Origin: DATARH01 sp036008175
Lineage (GTDB): Bacteria > Pseudomonadota > Alphaproteobacteria > ATCC43930 > CGMCC-115725
NCBI GenBank assembly: GCA_036008175.1
Contig: DASYOB010000062.1
Coordinates: 37,918-101,917, forward strand
Length of the DNA stretch: 64,000 bases
Direction of reading: 5' to 3'
Position 1 is the first letter of the stretch, and every line of letters starts with the position of its first letter. Position numbers and translations under genes: made by a program. The notes below the pieces were generated by a model. It searched no databases. It saw only the letters and a list, made by a program, of their open reading frames with translations, and was not told the origin of the DNA. Below, one piece after another: positions 8,893 to 18,015 of this stretch.

Positions 8893-9583
8893 GCTTCTCG
8901 TTCTCCGCCGACTCCTCGATCAGCACGACATGGAGCCGGCGCGGCCCGTGCGCGCCGAGCTGGATGCGCTGTTCGATATCGCCGGTGCGTGAGGGCCCGG
9001 TGATAAAATTGATCGTGCGCGGCAACGCCTCCGGTACGGCGCGGACGACGTCCCAGCCGTCTTCATAACTCGCCGCGACCTGCCCGGCCCGGACCACGAT
9101 AATCTCGGTGTCCGGCAGAAAGTTCAGCGTCGTCGGGGTCCCGGGGCCGGAGACCAGCATCAAGGTGCCGGTCTCGGCGATCGCAGCGAGACAAGGGGCA
9201 AGCGACACCGCGTCGCCGGCACCGGCGCGACCGCGGCGGATCTGTAGGAGCGGCCGCGAGTCCCACGGGATCGCGGCCAGCGCCGGATCGGGCGCCATGA
9301 CCAGCTCGGCCGGCAGGTTCTCGGCGGCGAGATAGCGCGCCACCTCGCCCGGGACGTCAGCATCCGAGGCAACCCGCGCGACCGTGGTCTGCACCTCCTC
9401 GGCCATCGCGACGAAGAGATCGACTTGGCCCGTATGGTCGAGCGCCGCAGCGCGCGCCGGCACCAGGTTTCGGCGATGCACAGCGACGCGTTCGGCAAGC
9501 GCCGACGCCGTTTCGGCCGACAGGGGCCCGCGCTTCAATGCTCGGCGAATGCCGCCGAGGATCGCATCGCGGGCAGAGCTCAT
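8873..9583 (-). CDS. lutC: L-lactate utilization protein LutC (YkgG family)
   Basis: The third component of the LutABC (YkgEFG-type) iron-sulfur system that oxidises L-lactate to pyruvate at the membrane. The 236-residue protein has the LUD fold, with core motifs LAAIAETGTLMLVSGPGTP, LNFLPDTEIIVVRAGQ and INFITGPSRTGDIEQRIQLG. The last is the family signature near residue 200. The start at 9583 (MSSARDAILGGIRRAL) overlaps the lutB stop as ATGA, which indicates coupling. The Smr gene overlaps its 3' end. Some members of this family bind ligands rather than act catalytically. Confidence 0.93.
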   Translation of the reverse strand: MSSARDAILGGIRRALKRGPLSAETASALAERVAVHRRNLVPARAAALDHTGQVDLFVAMAEEVQTTVARVASDADVPGEVARYLAAENLPAELVMAPDPALAAIPWDSRPLLQIRRGRAGAGDAVSLAPCLAAIAETGTLMLVSGPGTPTTLNFLPDTEIIVVRAGQVAASYEDGWDVVRAVPEALPRTINFITGPSRTGDIEQRIQLGAHGPRRLHVVLIEESAENEKHAPPGS

Positions 9584-11007
9584 CGAGTTGCCCGCCGCTG
9601 TCGTTCGGCCCAGAGAGAATGGAAGCTGCGGCCTTCCGGGGCCGGCATGTCGCGCATACGAGTCCAACCGGAGGCGAGCGGCATCGTCCGGAAATGGCCG
9701 CGCCGACCGCCGATCCAGCCGAGCATTCGCGCCTTAATCGCGACTATCGCATGATAAAACGCCGGCCGCCGCGCCAGCATCGCCCAGAGGCGCAGCCCCG
9801 AGCGGAAGACCGGCGGCGCCAGCCGCTCGACGAATTGCCGCTCGCGCCAGTGCCGCATCATCTTCGGCAGCGGTATCTTGACCGGGCACACGCTCTCGCA
9901 GCGCCCGCAGAACGTCGAGGCGTTCGGCAAATGACCGGCCTCGCCGATGCCGACCAGTGCCGGGGTAAGGACGGCGCCCATCGGCCCGGGGTAGACCCAG
10001 CCATAGGCGTGCCCGCCAACCGTGGCGTAGACCGGGCAGTGATTGAGGCAGGCGGCGCAGCGCAAGCAGCGTAGCATGTCCTGGAACTCGCCACCGAGCA
10101 GCGTGATCCGGCCATTGTCGAGCAGCACGACGTGGTATTGTTCCGGGCCGTCGAGATCACCCGCCCGGCGTGGCCCGGTCGAGACGGTCGTATAGGACGA
10201 GAATTCCTGCCCCGTCGCCGAGCGTGCCAGGAGCCGCAAAAATGTCGCCGCGTCCTCCAGCGTCGGCACCACCTTCTCGATGCTGGTTACGACGATATGT
10301 ACCCGCGGCAGGGTCTGGGTCAGATCGCCGTTGCCTTCATTGGTGACGATGATGCTGGAACCCGTCTCGGCGACGAGGAAGTTGGCCCCGGTGATGCCGA
10401 CATCGGCAGCCAGGAACTGCGGCCGCAACACCGTCCGGGCCTCGTCGCACAGGGTGCGCGGCTCGTCGAGCACCCGGTGCGCATCGAGGTGGGTATGCGC
10501 GGTCCGGAATGTGTCCGCGACCTGCTCCTTCATCAGATGGATCGCCGGCGCGATGATGTGGCTCGGCGGTTCGTGGCGCAGCTGGATGATGTATTCGCCG
10601 AGATCGGTCTCGACAGGGGTAATACCGTTCGCCTCCAGGTGATCGTTGAGGGCGATCTCCTCGGCCACCATCGACTTGCCCTTGGTCACCGTCTTCGCGC
10701 CGACTGAGCGGCAGATCTCCAGCACCGCCGCGCGCGCCTCCTCCGCGGTCCGCGCCCAATGCACCTTACCGCCCGCCGCAATGGCGTGATTCTCGTAGAG
10801 CTCTAGATAGAAATCGAGATGCGCGAGCGTGTGGTCCTTGATCGTGCGCCCCTGCTCGCGTAGCGCCTCGAATTCGGGCAGCCGCTCGATCGCCTGCTGC
10901 CGGCGCAGCGGAAATCCGGTGCGCGCCAGGCCAAGCGCCCGCTGCAAGGTCTCGTCGGCGAGCCCGATGCGGGCATTGGCCGGAAAGGCGTGGCTGGTCG
11001 GCTGCAT
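9580..11007 (-). CDS. lutB: L-lactate utilization iron-sulfur protein LutB (YkgF family)
   Basis: A 475-residue iron-sulfur subunit of the lactate-oxidising complex. It has an N-terminal LUD domain (motifs VTKGKSMVAEEIALND, DVGITGANFLVAETGSS, THIVVTSIEKVVPT-like). A 2x[4Fe-4S] ferredoxin region follows, with CLRCAACLNHCPVY and CGRCESVCPVKIP (about residues 310-375), and then a C-terminal helical tail. The start at 11007 (MQPTSHAFPAN) lies 5 bases after the lutA stop and overlaps the lutA frame less than the upstream candidates. It is part of the lutA-lutB-lutC order, so electrons from lactate probably pass through its clusters. Confidence 0.94.
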   Translation of the reverse strand: MQPTSHAFPANARIGLADETLQRALGLARTGFPLRRQQAIERLPEFEALREQGRTIKDHTLAHLDFYLELYENHAIAAGGKVHWARTAEEARAAVLEICRSVGAKTVTKGKSMVAEEIALNDHLEANGITPVETDLGEYIIQLRHEPPSHIIAPAIHLMKEQVADTFRTAHTHLDAHRVLDEPRTLCDEARTVLRPQFLAADVGITGANFLVAETGSSIIVTNEGNGDLTQTLPRVHIVVTSIEKVVPTLEDAATFLRLLARSATGQEFSSYTTVSTGPRRAGDLDGPEQYHVVLLDNGRITLLGGEFQDMLRCLRCAACLNHCPVYATVGGHAYGWVYPGPMGAVLTPALVGIGEAGHLPNASTFCGRCESVCPVKIPLPKMMRHWRERQFVERLAPPVFRSGLRLWAMLARRPAFYHAIVAIKARMLGWIGGRRGHFRTMPLASGWTRMRDMPAPEGRSFHSLWAERQRRATR

Positions 11008-11012
11008 GTGGT

Positions 11013-11783
11013 CTACGCCGCGCTCGGCTCGCCAATCGCGGGCACGGTTTCGGTCATGCCGGCGAGCACCTCGGCGATGTGGCGCGTCTCGATCCGATGC
11101 CCGAGTCGCGACAGCTTGCCGGCGATGTTCAAGAGGCAACCGAGATCGCCGGCGAGCACCGCCTCGGCGCCGGTGGCCGCGATATCGGCGGCTTTGTCGG
11201 TGACCATCTTATCGGAGATTTCCGGGTACTTGACGCAAAAGGTGCCGCCGAAGCCGCAGCACACCTCGGCCCCCGGCAATTCCGTCAGGCGCAATCCCTC
11301 TACCGAGCCGAGAAGCCGGCGCGGCTGCGCCTTGACACCAAGCTCGCGCAAACCGGAGCAGGCATCGTGGTAAGTGACCGCGCGCGGCCAGACGGCGGCG
11401 ACCGATTCCATGCCGCGGATATCGACGAGGAACGCCACCAGCTCATGGGTCCGCGCCGCCAGCTCTTGCGCCCGCGCGAGGGTTTCCGGCTCGTCGGCAA
11501 ACAGCTCGGGGTAATGCACCTTGACCATGCCGGCGCACGAGCCGGACGGCACCACGACATAGTCGTACCCAGCGAAGGCGGCAATGACCTGCCGCGCGAC
11601 CGCCTTGGCATCGGCGCGGTCGCCGGAATTGTAGGCGGGCTGGGCGCAACAGGTCTGCGCTCGCGGCACTTCGACCGTGCATCCCGCTTGCTCCAGCAGC
11701 TTGACGGCGGCAAGGCCCACGGTCGGACGGAACAGGTCGACGAGACAGGTCACCAGTAGCGCCACTCGTGCCGGCTCGGCCAT
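11013..11783 (-). CDS. lutA: L-lactate utilization protein LutA (YkgE family)
   Basis: A 256-residue protein with two cysteine-rich CCG domains, the heterodisulfide-reductase-like repeats that bind Fe-S clusters. The first is around AQTCCAQPAYNSGDR (about residue 43), continuing to PSGSCAGMV; the second is DACSGLRELG plus AEVCCGFGGTF. It works with LutB and LutC in L-lactate oxidation. I place the start at ATG 11783 (MAEPARVALLVTC) with GAGAG upstream; a GTG five codons earlier is possible. As first gene of the operon it should carry the promoter in the 57 bases before mltA's end. Confidence 0.93.
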   Translation of the reverse strand: MAEPARVALLVTCLVDLFRPTVGLAAVKLLEQAGCTVEVPRAQTCCAQPAYNSGDRADAKAVARQVIAAFAGYDYVVVPSGSCAGMVKVHYPELFADEPETLARAQELAARTHELVAFLVDIRGMESVAAVWPRAVTYHDACSGLRELGVKAQPRRLLGSVEGLRLTELPGAEVCCGFGGTFCVKYPEISDKMVTDKAADIAATGAEAVLAGDLGCLLNIAGKLSRLGHRIETRHIAEVLAGMTETVPAIGEPSAA

Positions 11784-11840
11784 TCCACGGCTCTCCACTT
11801 ACGAACTTGTCGGGAACATAGGGATGCGGCGTCGGCCAAA

Positions 11841-13022
11841 TCAATCCGCTGCGAGGACGGTGCCGAGCCGAGCGGCGACGGAGCGGGGCAGCAGCAGATA
11901 GTACCGGCCGCGCGCGTTCATTGCCCCGGCGCCTTCCGCGGCTTCCTTGCCATGGCCCCAGAACAGGTCGCCTCGCACCGGCCCCTTGATCGCGCCCCCG
12001 GTATCCTGCGCGATGACGAGCCGCCGGATAACACTGTTGCTGAAGCGTTCCTGCGCCTCCAGCCAGATCGGGATGCCGAGCGGGATGAACGCCCGATCGA
12101 CCGCCAGGCTGCGGCCGGCGCTGAGTGGCACCCGCTGAGCGCCGAGCGGACCTTCCCCGGTAAGCTCACGGAAGAAGACATAGGACGGATTCTCGCGCCG
12201 CAGGGCCGCACCCTCCTGTGGATGCGCCTTCATCCAGGCGCGAATCGCCTGCATTGTCACCTGCTCGCGCGGGATCTCGCCGCGCTCGATCAGCAGTCGG
12301 CCGACCGGCACGTAAGCGTGAGCATTGCTCCCGTCATACCCGACGCGGATTATGCCGCCCTCCTTGAGCCGCACCCGCCCCGACCCCTGGATCTCGAGAA
12401 AGAAGGCATCGATCGGATCGTCGACCCAAGCGAACTCAAGTCCCTGCCCGGATAGCGCGCCATCCTCGATCTCGGCCCGGCTGAAGCGCTTCGGGTCCAC
12501 CGGCCGGCGGTAGATCGGGATCTGGAAAGGGCCGCCTCGTTTTCGCGAGCCGCTCAAAGTGACTTCGTAGTAGCCGGTAAATAGGCCTTCGCTCGTGCCG
12601 TTGTTACCGGCGAGGAACGGCACGAAGTCGGTCTCAAAGAAATGCCGCGTCGCTGCATCGTCTCCGGCGGGCAGGCTGACCGCGGCCGCACATGGCGCGC
12701 GCCACTCGCCGACCGAACCAAAATCCACATCCTTTGCCCGCGGCGCGAGTGGAGCGTCGTCGGCCGCACGCTGAAATGCGGTGCAGGAGCGCAGAAACGC
12801 CGGCACGGCGACCGCGACCGAATCGTCGCTCCAGCCAACAAACTGCTCATACCGCCCCGCGGACAGGTTCAGTCGCGCCGGCGGCGGGCGTAGGCCATAG
12901 AAGAACAGGCAAGCGAGAACGGCGATACCGATCAGGCCGAGGCCAGCCCAAACGGCGTATCGGGGCCCCGCGAGCCAACCGATTTGCAGGGTCAGCCGCT
13001 CGCTGTCGCCACGAGGACCCAA
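11841..13022 (-). CDS. mltA: Membrane-bound lytic murein transglycosylase A (MltA)
   Basis: Cleaves the MurNAc-GlcNAc bond of peptidoglycan with formation of 1,6-anhydro-MurNAc, in the periplasm. The product has a hydrophobic anchor at about residues 22-44, the MltA domain (LFTGYYEVTLSGSR, DPIDAFFLEIQGSGRV) and a 3D barrel domain. The 3D domain contains IAQDTGGAIKGPVRGDLFWG with the catalytic Asp. The start is uncertain: the only early candidate is TTG at 13022, which overlaps the timA 3' end by 31 bases. VLAC inside the anchor is a poor lipobox because hydrophobic residues follow it, so it may be a membrane-anchored rather than lipoprotein form. Confidence 0.92.
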   Translation of the reverse strand: MGPRGDSERLTLQIGWLAGPRYAVWAGLGLIGIAVLACLFFYGLRPPPARLNLSAGRYEQFVGWSDDSVAVAVPAFLRSCTAFQRAADDAPLAPRAKDVDFGSVGEWRAPCAAAVSLPAGDDAATRHFFETDFVPFLAGNNGTSEGLFTGYYEVTLSGSRKRGGPFQIPIYRRPVDPKRFSRAEIEDGALSGQGLEFAWVDDPIDAFFLEIQGSGRVRLKEGGIIRVGYDGSNAHAYVPVGRLLIERGEIPREQVTMQAIRAWMKAHPQEGAALRRENPSYVFFRELTGEGPLGAQRVPLSAGRSLAVDRAFIPLGIPIWLEAQERFSNSVIRRLVIAQDTGGAIKGPVRGDLFWGHGKEAAEGAGAMNARGRYYLLLPRSVAARLGTVLAAD

Positions 13023-13660
13023 TTGGGATCGGACGAGCGGGTATCGCGAGCAAACGTCCAGAAGTCGGTTTTTTCGATGGGGTTATCCGGATCGCCGTCG
13101 ACCACGCTTCCGTCATGCGCCCGTAGCACATTGATCTGGTCCGAGACCAGCTTGACCGTGATCCGCGCCATCCGCCCGTCGAGACCGGCCTCGACGATGT
13201 CAAGACGCTTGATCTGAATGATCCGGGTTTCTAGCGTCTCCCGCCCTGTGTTGCGTTCGTCGATGGCCCGGACAAACGGGGTGTGGACTTCGTCGGCCAG
13301 CAACGGCCGCAGCTGCGCCTTGTCGCCGGCGGCGAAGGCGCTGACGATCATCTCGAAAGCGGCCCGGGCGCCTTGCAGGAAGGCCGAAGGATCGAAGCCG
13401 AGATCGGTGCCGCGGATTTGGTCCAGCCCGGCGGCTACGGCATCCGCAGGTGGCGCGATCGGCGGCGCTGGCGGTGGGGTCTGGCCGCGCTGGCCAAAGG
13501 CGATAACCTTGTCGCCGGTCGGCTCGGCCTGTCGCAGCACCGGCGCCCGCCGGCGCTCGTGCCCGGTGCGCCGACCGAGAACGCTACGCAGCCGCAGCAC
13601 CAGAAACACCGCAACGAGGGCGAACAGGATGATATCGAAAGAGTGCGGAAAGTCGCCCAT
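12992..13660 (-). CDS. Tim44/TimA domain protein
   Basis: A 222-residue inner-membrane protein of the Tim44/TimA family. It has an N-terminal membrane segment (about residues 9-27), a Pro-rich linker, and a C-terminal Tim44-like domain (about 85-220; FLQGARAAFEMIVSAFAAGD, LLADEVHTPF, FWTFARDTRSSDPNWVLVAT). Mitochondrial Tim44 anchors the import motor, while bacterial TimA is related but its role is less clear. The ATG at 13660 has GGAGG six bases upstream, which fixes the start. It is divergent from secB and followed by overlapping mltA, an arrangement common in alphaproteobacteria. Confidence 0.9.
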   Translation of the reverse strand: MGDFPHSFDIILFALVAVFLVLRLRSVLGRRTGHERRRAPVLRQAEPTGDKVIAFGQRGQTPPPAPPIAPPADAVAAGLDQIRGTDLGFDPSAFLQGARAAFEMIVSAFAAGDKAQLRPLLADEVHTPFVRAIDERNTGRETLETRIIQIKRLDIVEAGLDGRMARITVKLVSDQINVLRAHDGSVVDGDPDNPIEKTDFWTFARDTRSSDPNWVLVATASG

Positions 13661-13873
13661 CGTCCTCCGGGAGCCCGCGATCTTCCCGGCAATGGTCCGG
13701 GGAACGTTTGCAGCGCTCCATCGGTAGATAGGCGGTAACCGATTGGCCGGCAAGCCGCGTCATCACCCGGCGGCCGACGCACAGCGGCGGGATCATTGAT
13801 GCGTCGCCGCGATCCGTGCTAGCGGGAGCGGTTCCGCGGCGTTGGGATGCTCCGGCCGCAAGCGGAGGACTTC

Positions 13874-14386
13874 ATGGCGCAAGGCCTGACAGGCAACGGC
13901 CCCTCGACAGAGCAACCACCCGCTGGGGGTGCGCCGCCGCAGCAGTTGCTGATCAACGCACAATACATCAAGGATCTCTCATTCGAGAACCCACGCGCGC
14001 CACAAAGCCTGATGCAGCAGGCCAATCCTCCGTCCGTCGATATCAACGTGGATGTCAAGGCGCAGAGCGTCGGACCAGAGAATTACGAGGTGGTGCTGAC
14101 CATCAATGCCAGCGCCAAAACGCAAGACGAGACGCTGTTTCTGGTCGAACTCGCTTATGCCGCGATCGTGACAGTGCGCAACGTGCCGCAGCAGATGCTG
14201 GGAGCGATCGTGTTGGTCGAGGTGCCGCGGCTTACTTTCCCGTTCGCGCGCAACATCATCGCCGAGACGACCCGCGATGGCGGTTTTCCGCCGCTGATGA
14301 TCAATCCGATCGATTTTGCCGAGCTTGCCCGGCGCAACGCCGCCGAGCCGGGCACGACCACGGTTGGCGGCGCAGCGAGCGTATGA
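13874..14386 (+). CDS. secB: Protein-export chaperone SecB
   Basis: A homotetrameric cytoplasmic chaperone that keeps precursor proteins unfolded and hands them to SecA. The 170-residue product has the family core INAQYIKDLSFENPRAP, the beta strands around YEVVLTINASAKTQDETLFL, and the conserved FPFARNIIAETTRDGGFPPL and INPIDFAELA segments. The ATG at 13874 is preceded by GGAGGA (13864-13869). It is transcribed away from timA; the 213-base divergent gap should hold both promoters. The dnaQ gene is convergent 12 bases downstream. Confidence 0.96.
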   Translation: MAQGLTGNGPSTEQPPAGGAPPQQLLINAQYIKDLSFENPRAPQSLMQQANPPSVDINVDVKAQSVGPENYEVVLTINASAKTQDETLFLVELAYAAIVTVRNVPQQMLGAIVLVEVPRLTFPFARNIIAETTRDGGFPPLMINPIDFAELARRNAAEPGTTTVGGAASV

Positions 14387-14398
14387 ACCTGCTCGCGC

Positions 14399-15082
14399 CT
14401 AGGCGCCGGCGAGCCACAAGGGCTGGGTGATCGTTGCGAGCATTGCCTGGTGTGCTGCCAGCTCCTCGAGCGTGGGAGCATGTGGGCGCGGCGGGCGCGG
14501 CGGTCGAGCCAGCGGTGCAGCGCCGGCATAACCCTCGACGGCGGCGCCGGAAAGTGCGAAATCGAGACCGGGCTGACGGCCGCCAAGAAGCTCGACATAG
14601 ACGGCGGCGAGCAGCCGACAATCGATCTCGGCGCCATGCGTTTCACGCTCCGACAGATCGATGACGAACCGTCGGCAGAGCGCGTCCAGACTTGCCGGCG
14701 CGCCCGGAAATCGCCGGCGGGCAACGGCCAGTGTGTCAACGAAAGGGCAAACGAGCGGGCCTCGCCCAAGCCGTGCCAGCTCGGCATTCATAAAGGCGAG
14801 ATCGAAATCGGCGTTGTGAATAACCACCCGGTCGCCGGCAATAAACGCGATCAACTCGTCCGCGATGGCCGCGAAGGAAGGATGGTTGGCGAGAAATTCG
14901 GCGGTGAGCCCGTGCACCGCAAAGGCGTCAGCCGGCATATCGCGCTCGGGATTGATATAGCGGTGCAGCTTGCGCCCGGTGGGTACGTGGTGAGAGAGCT
15001 CCAGGCAGGCGATCTCGCAAATCCGGTGCCCCGCACGCGGGTCGAGCCCCGTCGTCTCGGTATCAATCACTACCTCGCGCAT
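14399..15082 (-). CDS. dnaQ: DNA polymerase III epsilon subunit (proofreading exonuclease)
   Basis: A 3'-5' exonuclease that proofreads replication within the Pol III core. The 227-residue product has ExoI motif VVIDTETTGLDP at the N-terminus (Asp/Glu metal ligands), ExoII VIHNADFDLAFMN, and ExoIII epsilon-type HGAEIDCRLLAAVYVEL. The C-terminal 40 residues are Pro-rich and probably reach the polymerase subunit. It lies 4 bases after coaE at the end of the ppsR-maf-aroE-coaE-dnaQ group, a conserved origin-proximal order in alphaproteobacteria. Confidence 0.95.
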   Translation of the reverse strand: MREVVIDTETTGLDPRAGHRICEIACLELSHHVPTGRKLHRYINPERDMPADAFAVHGLTAEFLANHPSFAAIADELIAFIAGDRVVIHNADFDLAFMNAELARLGRGPLVCPFVDTLAVARRRFPGAPASLDALCRRFVIDLSERETHGAEIDCRLLAAVYVELLGGRQPGLDFALSGAAVEGYAGAAPLARPPRPPRPHAPTLEELAAHQAMLATITQPLWLAGA

Positions 15083-15086
15083 CGTA

Positions 15087-15731
15087 TCACCCTCGCCGAC
15101 GCCGCGAGCCGCGCGTCGTTCTCATGCGAGACGGCGGCCTCCCCCGGCGCAGGATTCTGACGATCGACTTCAGCTGCTGCAAGGTCGCGCCGCGGCCAAG
15201 TGCCGTCGCGACGACGAAATCGGCACGGCACCGCTTCTCTCGGTCGGGCATTTGAGTACGCAGGATTTCGGCAAATCGCTCGGGCGTCATGCCCGGCCGG
15301 CGAATCACCCGCTGACGCTGTAAGCGCGCCGGCGCCGAGACGACCAACACATAATCGCAGCGCCCAGTACCGCCCGTCTCGAACAGCAGCGGTATATCGA
15401 GCACCACCAGCGGCTCGCGACGGGCGCGGGCACGGGCGATGAAGCGCCGTTCGGCGGCGCGGACCATCGGATGCAGGATCTGCTCCAGGCGCTGAAGGGC
15501 CGCCGGATCCCCGAAAACCCGTTGGCCGAGAAGCCTGCGGTCAATACCGCCTGCAGCATCGCGCACGCCCGGAAAGGCTGCCTCGACCAGCGCCACCGCA
15601 ACGCCGCCCGGCGCGAGAAGACGGTGTACGATCACATCGGCATCGAACAGCGGCACCCCCAATCGCCGCAGCATGGCGGCGGCTGTGCTTTTGCCCATGC
15701 CGATCGATCCGGTAAGGCCGAGGATGATCAC
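15087..15731 (-). CDS. coaE: Dephospho-CoA kinase
   Basis: The last step of coenzyme A synthesis: phosphorylation of dephospho-CoA at the 3'-OH. The 214-residue P-loop kinase begins VIILGLTGSIGMGKSTAA (Walker A). It has the family DADVIVHRLLAPGG and PLLFETGG segments, with substrate-binding residues in HPMVRAAERRFI. The start is GTG at 15731, overlapping the aroE stop as GTGA, and the next codons lead straight into the P-loop strand. The C-terminus is Arg-rich and somewhat extended. It sits between aroE and dnaQ in a coupled cluster. Confidence 0.93.
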   Translation of the reverse strand: MIILGLTGSIGMGKSTAAAMLRRLGVPLFDADVIVHRLLAPGGVAVALVEAAFPGVRDAAGGIDRRLLGQRVFGDPAALQRLEQILHPMVRAAERRFIARARARREPLVVLDIPLLFETGGTGRCDYVLVVSAPARLQRQRVIRRPGMTPERFAEILRTQMPDREKRCRADFVVATALGRGATLQQLKSIVRILRRGRPPSRMRTTRGSRRRRG

Positions 15732-16591
15732 CGGTGGCCGGAAAACGTCGTCAGGATAGCGGCACGCAGTTCGCGGGTCACCCGCACCGGCGGCCCGAAC
15801 CACGCCTCAAAGCCGGGACGGCCCTGATGCAGCAGCATGCCGAGCCCGTCCACCGCCCGGTTCCCGCGCCGGCGTGCTGCCGCCAGCAACTCCGTTTCGA
15901 GCGGCACGTAGACGATATCGACCACGATCGCCGAAGCCGGCAACAGCGCGAGATCGATCTCCAGCGCCGGCTCATCGGTCATGCCAAGGCTTGTCGTATT
16001 GACAAGCAGCGCGGCGCCCCGCAGGACAGAGGCGCGCGCGCTCCAGGGATGGACCGTGATCCGGCTCTGCGGTGTCGCGAGCTCGCGGGCGAGAAGCTCG
16101 GCGCGCATCTCAGTGCGGTTAACAAGCCGGACCTCTCCGACCCGCGCCTCGATCAGCGCGGCGACGACCGCACGCGCTGCGCCACCTGCGCCAAGAACGG
16201 CAGCCACGGCAGCGGCGGGACCCCAATCCGGGACGGTTTCACGCAGATTCTCCCGAAACCCGAACGCGTCAGTGTTGCGTCCTTCGAGACTCCCGTCAGG
16301 AGCAACGACGATGGTGTTGATCGCACCGATCCGGCGCGCCATTGGCTCAACCCGATCGACGACGGACAAGGCCAGCTGTTTGTGCGGGATCGTCAGATTG
16401 CAACCGCGGAAGCCAAGCAGCGGCAGCGCGCGCAGCGCCACAGCGAGTTGTTCGGGGCGCACCGGTAGCGGGACATAGACGCCGTCGATCCCCTGTTCCT
16501 CGAGCCAGAAATTATGCAGCGCAGGCGAGCGTGAATGCGCGACCGGCCAACCCATTATGCCGGCAATCCGCGTGCGGCCGGTGATCCTCAC
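15728..16591 (-). CDS. aroE: Shikimate dehydrogenase
   Basis: NADPH-dependent reduction of 3-dehydroshikimate to shikimate in aromatic amino acid synthesis. The 287-residue product shows the substrate site GWPVAHSRSPALHN near the start, NLTIPHKQ with the catalytic Lys, AINTIV, the partner Asp in GRNTDAFGF, the Rossmann motif LGAGGAARAV, and VDGLGMLLHQGRPGFEAWFG at the C-terminus. The start is GTG at 16591. Its stop overlaps the coaE start, and maf ends 10 bases upstream. All diagnostic residues are present. Confidence 0.95.
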   Translation of the reverse strand: MRITGRTRIAGIMGWPVAHSRSPALHNFWLEEQGIDGVYVPLPVRPEQLAVALRALPLLGFRGCNLTIPHKQLALSVVDRVEPMARRIGAINTIVVAPDGSLEGRNTDAFGFRENLRETVPDWGPAAAVAAVLGAGGAARAVVAALIEARVGEVRLVNRTEMRAELLARELATPQSRITVHPWSARASVLRGAALLVNTTSLGMTDEPALEIDLALLPASAIVVDIVYVPLETELLAAARRRGNRAVDGLGMLLHQGRPGFEAWFGPPVRVTRELRAAILTTFSGHR

Positions 16592-16601
16592 TGGGCTTGC
16601 C

Positions 16602-17201
16602 TCATACCGGTGCTACGCCTCTCAGCCGAAGGAAATCGAGCAGCTCTAACAGCGGCAGGCCCAGAACGGCGAAATGATCCCCCGCAATCCGGGAAAACAG
16701 CTGCACGCCTCGTCCTTCGATGCGATAGCCGCCGACCGAGCTCAGCAGCGATTCTCCTTCGGCAGCAATATACGAATCGAGGAAAGCGTCGCTGAAGTCG
16801 CGCATCGTCAGCGTCGGCGCGCTTGTCGCCTGCCATAGCGCGGCGCCGTCGCGCAGGACGCTTACCGCGGTCGCCAATACATGCGAGCGGCCGCGAAGGG
16901 CCCGCAATTGCTGCCGCGCTTCGGCAAGGTCACCGGCCTTGTCGAACCATGTGTCGCCAGCAACGAGGATCTGATCGGCGCCGATAATGAGCGCCTCGGT
17001 ATGCCGAACAGATACAACCCGTGCCTTTTCGACCGCGAGCACGAGTGCACAGGCGCCGGCGCTGTCGCCAGTGGCACGGGCGAGCCGCTTAATCCGAGCT
17101 TCCTCAACTGCCGAGGGCTCTATTTCGAACGTCAGACCGGCGGCTCGCAGCAGCGCTGCCCGTGTCGAGCTCGATGACGCCAGTATCAAACGATCAGGCA
17201 T
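16602..17201 (-). CDS. maf: Maf family nucleotide pyrophosphatase
   Basis: A house-cleaning enzyme that hydrolyses non-canonical nucleoside triphosphates (dTTP/UTP or m7GTP types), in the cytoplasm. The 199-residue product begins with the typical LILASSSSTRAALLRAAG. It has the EEARIKR segment, the IGADQILV catalytic Asp region, and SVGGYRIEGRGVQLFSRIAGD followed by GLPLLELL. The ATG at 17201 overlaps the ppsR 3' end by 8 bases. Sub-family specificity cannot be decided by eye. Confidence 0.92.
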   Translation of the reverse strand: MPDRLILASSSSTRAALLRAAGLTFEIEPSAVEEARIKRLARATGDSAGACALVLAVEKARVVSVRHTEALIIGADQILVAGDTWFDKAGDLAEARQQLRALRGRSHVLATAVSVLRDGAALWQATSAPTLTMRDFSDAFLDSYIAAEGESLLSSVGGYRIEGRGVQLFSRIAGDHFAVLGLPLLELLDFLRLRGVAPV

Positions 17202-18015
17202 CGACGCCTTGGCGCCGCATCAACAGCTTGTAGATCGCCGCAGCGGTCTCCTCGATCGAGCGTCGGGTGACGTCGATGACCGGCCAATGATGCTCGGCAA
17301 AAACACGCCGGGCCTCACGCACCTCAGCCCGCACCGCCTCAATATCAGTATAATCGGTAGTTTCGTCGTGATCGAGCATGCTGAGCCTGTTACGGCGCAG
17401 CAGGATAAGGCGCTCCGGATCATTGGTCAGGCCGACGATGAGGGGCTTCGTTGCCCGTAGCAGCTCCGCCGGCAGCGGTACTCCGGGCACGACGGGAACA
17501 TTCGCCGCCTTGACCCCGCGATTGGCGAGATAGAGACAGGTCGGCGTCTTTGAGCTGCGCGACACGCCAACCAGACAGACATCGGCTTCATCAATGCCCC
17601 AGCTGGACTGGCCGTCATCGTGGTTGATCGCAAAGGTCATCGCGTCGATACGGGCGAAGTACTCGCTGTCGAGCAGATGCTGCCGGCCCGGGAGGCCACT
17701 GCTTTGGCGGCCTAGATGCGAGGCGAGCGCTTCGATCACCGGATCGAGCACCGGAATAGCCGGCACTTGCAAGCGGCGACAGCCCTCCTCAAGAGTCTGC
17801 CGAAGAATGTCGTTGACCAGGGTAAACAGCACCAAACCGTGGTTTGCCTCAATCCCGGCGATCACCCGCTCCATCTGGCTGCGAGTGCGCACCATGCTCC
17901 AGACGTGCTCGATCGCCTGCGCGCCCTCAAACTGCACCAGGCAGGCGCGCGCGACTGAATGAACCGTATCGCCGGTCGAATCCGAGACCAAGTGCAGGTG
18001 AAACCGGGTCAGCAC
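17194..18015 (-). CDS. ppsR: Pyruvate, phosphate dikinase regulatory protein (kinase/pyrophosphorylase)
   Basis: A bifunctional regulator of the DUF299 family that phosphorylates and dephosphorylates a Thr of pyruvate phosphate dikinase or PEP synthase. The 273-residue product has FHLHLVSDSTGDTV at the N-terminus and the P-loop-like GVSRSSKTPTCLYLANRG near residue 150. The segment LIVGLTNDPERLILLRRNRL and the C-terminal VIDVTRRSIEETAAAIYKLL complete the family pattern. The start is GTG at 18015. This is the homolog of RP001, the gene that flanks the replication origin opposite hemE in Rickettsia and Caulobacter. It is first in the leftward operon. Confidence 0.93.
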   Translation of the reverse strand: MLTRFHLHLVSDSTGDTVHSVARACLVQFEGAQAIEHVWSMVRTRSQMERVIAGIEANHGLVLFTLVNDILRQTLEEGCRRLQVPAIPVLDPVIEALASHLGRQSSGLPGRQHLLDSEYFARIDAMTFAINHDDGQSSWGIDEADVCLVGVSRSSKTPTCLYLANRGVKAANVPVVPGVPLPAELLRATKPLIVGLTNDPERLILLRRNRLSMLDHDETTDYTDIEAVRAEVREARRVFAEHHWPVIDVTRRSIEETAAAIYKLLMRRQGVDA